A stretch of 64,000 bases of DNA from Fibrobacterota bacterium. GTDB lineage: Bacteria; Fibrobacterota; Chitinivibrionia; Chitinivibrionales; Chitinispirillaceae. The translations under genes were made by a program, and so were the position numbers. Shown here piece after piece: positions 62,532 through 64,000 of the stretch (within the stretch, counting starts at the first letter, position 1; the number at the start of each line of letters is the position of its first letter). The DNA lies in the NCBI GenBank assembly GCA_023459055.1, contig JAEWVR010000031.1, forward strand, positions 1 through 64,000, in the 5' to 3' direction. Under the pieces are notes generated by a model. The model searched no databases and was not told the DNA's origin. It saw only the letters and a program-made list of their open reading frames with translations.

Positions 62532-63815
62532 TTACACCAATGTAGCAATATAAGAAATCAGATCATTCAATTTGATAACCTGCTCATCACCCTTTACCAT
62601 ATTCTTTACCCGTACATCACCGTTTTTTCCCTCATCACCGCCAAGAAAAATGGTATACTCTGCACGTGCCGCATTTGCATTTTTCAGCTGTTTACCAATA
62701 TTACTATCTTTTAATGAGAATTCGCATGATTGTCCATTATTACGTATCTGCTGTGTAAGTGCAATCACCGTATTTCGCTGAATATCATCGAAATAAACTA
62801 TAAAAAAGCGACTTCTTGGTGGAATCGCCGGTGTTAATCCCTTTTCTTTCAGCAGATCTCCCAATACAACATCACCTGCCGCAAAACCAACTGCAGGTGT
62901 AGGAATACCTCCGTATAATTCGACTAATTTATCATAGCGTCCGCCTCCGGCAATTGCACGCATACTTTTCTTTATATCAAAGACTTCAAACACAATGCCT
63001 GTGTAATACGCCAATCCACGAACAATGTTAATATCGAACACTACATATTCTTTATACCCATAAGCATCAAGAAGTTGAAATAATTGATGAAGAGTCTCGA
63101 CAGATGGCGTTTTTCCGACGATTGCAATTATCTGATCAAGTGACTGAGCATTGAACATCGCTGAGATTTTCTCTCTCACTGCCGAATCCTGCACGATTGT
63201 TTTCATATCATCGTTAAACGCTTCTTCAGTAATTTTGTTTTTTCTATCCAGTAATGCATAGACAGCCCCGAACTGTTCCTTCGCCAATCCACCCTGTGAA
63301 AAAAGTTCTTCCAATAATGTTCTACTTGAGACTCTCACCTTAAAATCATTAGAATCAAAGCCTAAGTCAATCATCATGCCGATAACTGATGCAATAAGTT
63401 CAGCATCAGCATCAACCGTTTCAATTCCAAGAATATCCATATTCAACTGATAAAACTCACGCAACCGTCCTTTTTGAGCACGCTCATATCTGAAAAGCCG
63501 TGGAATCGAGTACCATCGTAATGGTCGTTTAAGTGCATTTCCTTTTGCTGCAACCATTCTGGCCAGCGTTGGAGTAAGTTCAGGACGGAGTGCAATTTTT
63601 CGCTGCCCCTTGTCTTCAAAAGCGTATAGCTGATGCTCAATTTCATCTCCGGATTTTTGTGTATAGACTTCAAGATGTTCAAACATCGGACCATCATAGG
63701 ATTCAAATCCATAACGTTCACACGTTTTCTGCCACTTTGAAAAAACAAATTGTTGAAACGCCATGTCTTCAGGATAAAAATCTCTTGTTCCCTTTGGACC
63801 TGCTGGTACTGCCAT
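62532..63815 (-). CDS. hisS: Histidyl-tRNA synthetase
   Basis: This class II synthetase charges tRNA-His. The 427 residues fit the bacterial enzyme. Motif 1 is near the N-terminus after GTRDFYPED. Motif 2 is PRLFRYERAQKGRLREFYQLNMDILG, with the adenylate-binding Arg. The histidine-specific LAYYTGIVFEVF segment precedes motif 3, which is AVGFAAGDVVLGDLL. The C-terminal ~90 residues form the anticodon-binding domain (FFIVYFDDIQRNTVIAL...FLGGDEGKNGDVRVKNM). The start ATG 63815 has a CAGGGAGTCAGCA site upstream. It is transcribed convergent to the flagellar operon. Confidence 0.96.
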   Translation of the reverse strand: MAVPAGPKGTRDFYPEDMAFQQFVFSKWQKTCERYGFESYDGPMFEHLEVYTQKSGDEIEHQLYAFEDKGQRKIALRPELTPTLARMVAAKGNALKRPLRWYSIPRLFRYERAQKGRLREFYQLNMDILGIETVDADAELIASVIGMMIDLGFDSNDFKVRVSSRTLLEELFSQGGLAKEQFGAVYALLDRKNKITEEAFNDDMKTIVQDSAVREKISAMFNAQSLDQIIAIVGKTPSVETLHQLFQLLDAYGYKEYVVFDINIVRGLAYYTGIVFEVFDIKKSMRAIAGGGRYDKLVELYGGIPTPAVGFAAGDVVLGDLLKEKGLTPAIPPRSRFFIVYFDDIQRNTVIALTQQIRNNGQSCEFSLKDSNIGKQLKNANAARAEYTIFLGGDEGKNGDVRVKNMVKGDEQVIKLNDLISYIATLV

Positions 63816-64000
63816 TGCTGACTCCCTGAAATAATTATAAGAGCGTGATTGATTTTGACAATCACAAAAAAAAATGAATGATAAGAAAATAATCTTTTTA
63901 CAGGTTTGATGCTTACTGAAAATTAAATTTGAACGGCTTAAAAAATTGTATATTTATCATCTTCCGGCAAACAGGCACTACTGTCCGTTGCAAATAGTCG

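Overview
The window is bacterial chromosome of low GC content with mostly ordinary, tightly packed genes. Several traits suggest a didermic, motile plant-polysaccharide degrader of the FCB group, possibly a Fibrobacterota relative of the flagellated Chitinispirillia type. These are secreted arabinan/galactan/xylan enzymes carrying beta-sandwich 'sorting-tail-like' modules, many lipoproteins, a PAAR/DUF2169 contractile-injection cassette, flagellar cap genes and a RapA helicase. The phylum assignment is an inference; there is no rRNA in the window to test it.

Layout. 0-2 kb: a palindromic repeat, a dihydrouridine synthase and a Phd/ParE-type toxin-antitoxin pair. 2-12 kb: a DUF2169 protein, an orphan lipoprotein, and a five-gene minus-strand operon. 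That operon encodes a PAAR spike-tip protein, a Cys/His (NlpC/P60-like) candidate effector, an exported candidate immunity protein, a LysM protein and a ~1,200-residue protein I do not recognise. 12.5-16.5 kb: a giant surface protein made of Ig-like repeats. 17-25 kb: a plant cell wall island with two GH62 arabinofuranosidases, a GH43-CBM6 enzyme and a GH53 galactanase. The GH62 genes and the GH43 gene share a promoter block, with a GTACACA/TGTGTAC palindrome at a constant 51 bp from the -10 box. 25-28.6 kb: nested inverted-repeat elements, a frameshifted acyltransferase, a Nudix hydrolase and mnmA. 28.6-37 kb: a glycosyltransferase, STAS and cyclic-nucleotide-binding signalling proteins, two CapA-like proteins and RapA. 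37.5-42 kb: a flippase-like membrane protein, prepilin peptidase, CvpA, and an operon of a degenerate GGDEF protein, a STAS protein and a lipoprotein. 42-49 kb: a cyclophilin-FKBP fusion, a candidate structured RNA, and a kinase-ATPase-GAF-GGDEF megaprotein. 49-55 kb: Na/Pi symporter, iron-sulphur protein, secreted esterase with an apparent ATT start, GNAT and cytochrome b5-like proteins. 55-64 kb: PAS sigma-54 activator, STAS protein, response regulator-kinase hybrid, fliD-fliS-fliT-like, hisS.

Two themes stand out. The first is polymer degradation: the GH62/GH43/GH53 enzymes and the CE1-type esterase would act together on arabinoxylan and pectic galactan side chains. The second is dense signalling: four STAS proteins, two GGDEF proteins, a cNMP-binding protein, a Ser/Thr kinase, a sigma-54 activator and a hybrid kinase. 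The best candidates for something undescribed are the PAAR-centred effector cassette, the shared activator-like operator and its apparent capture by the GH43 gene, and the nested insertion elements around 25 kb.
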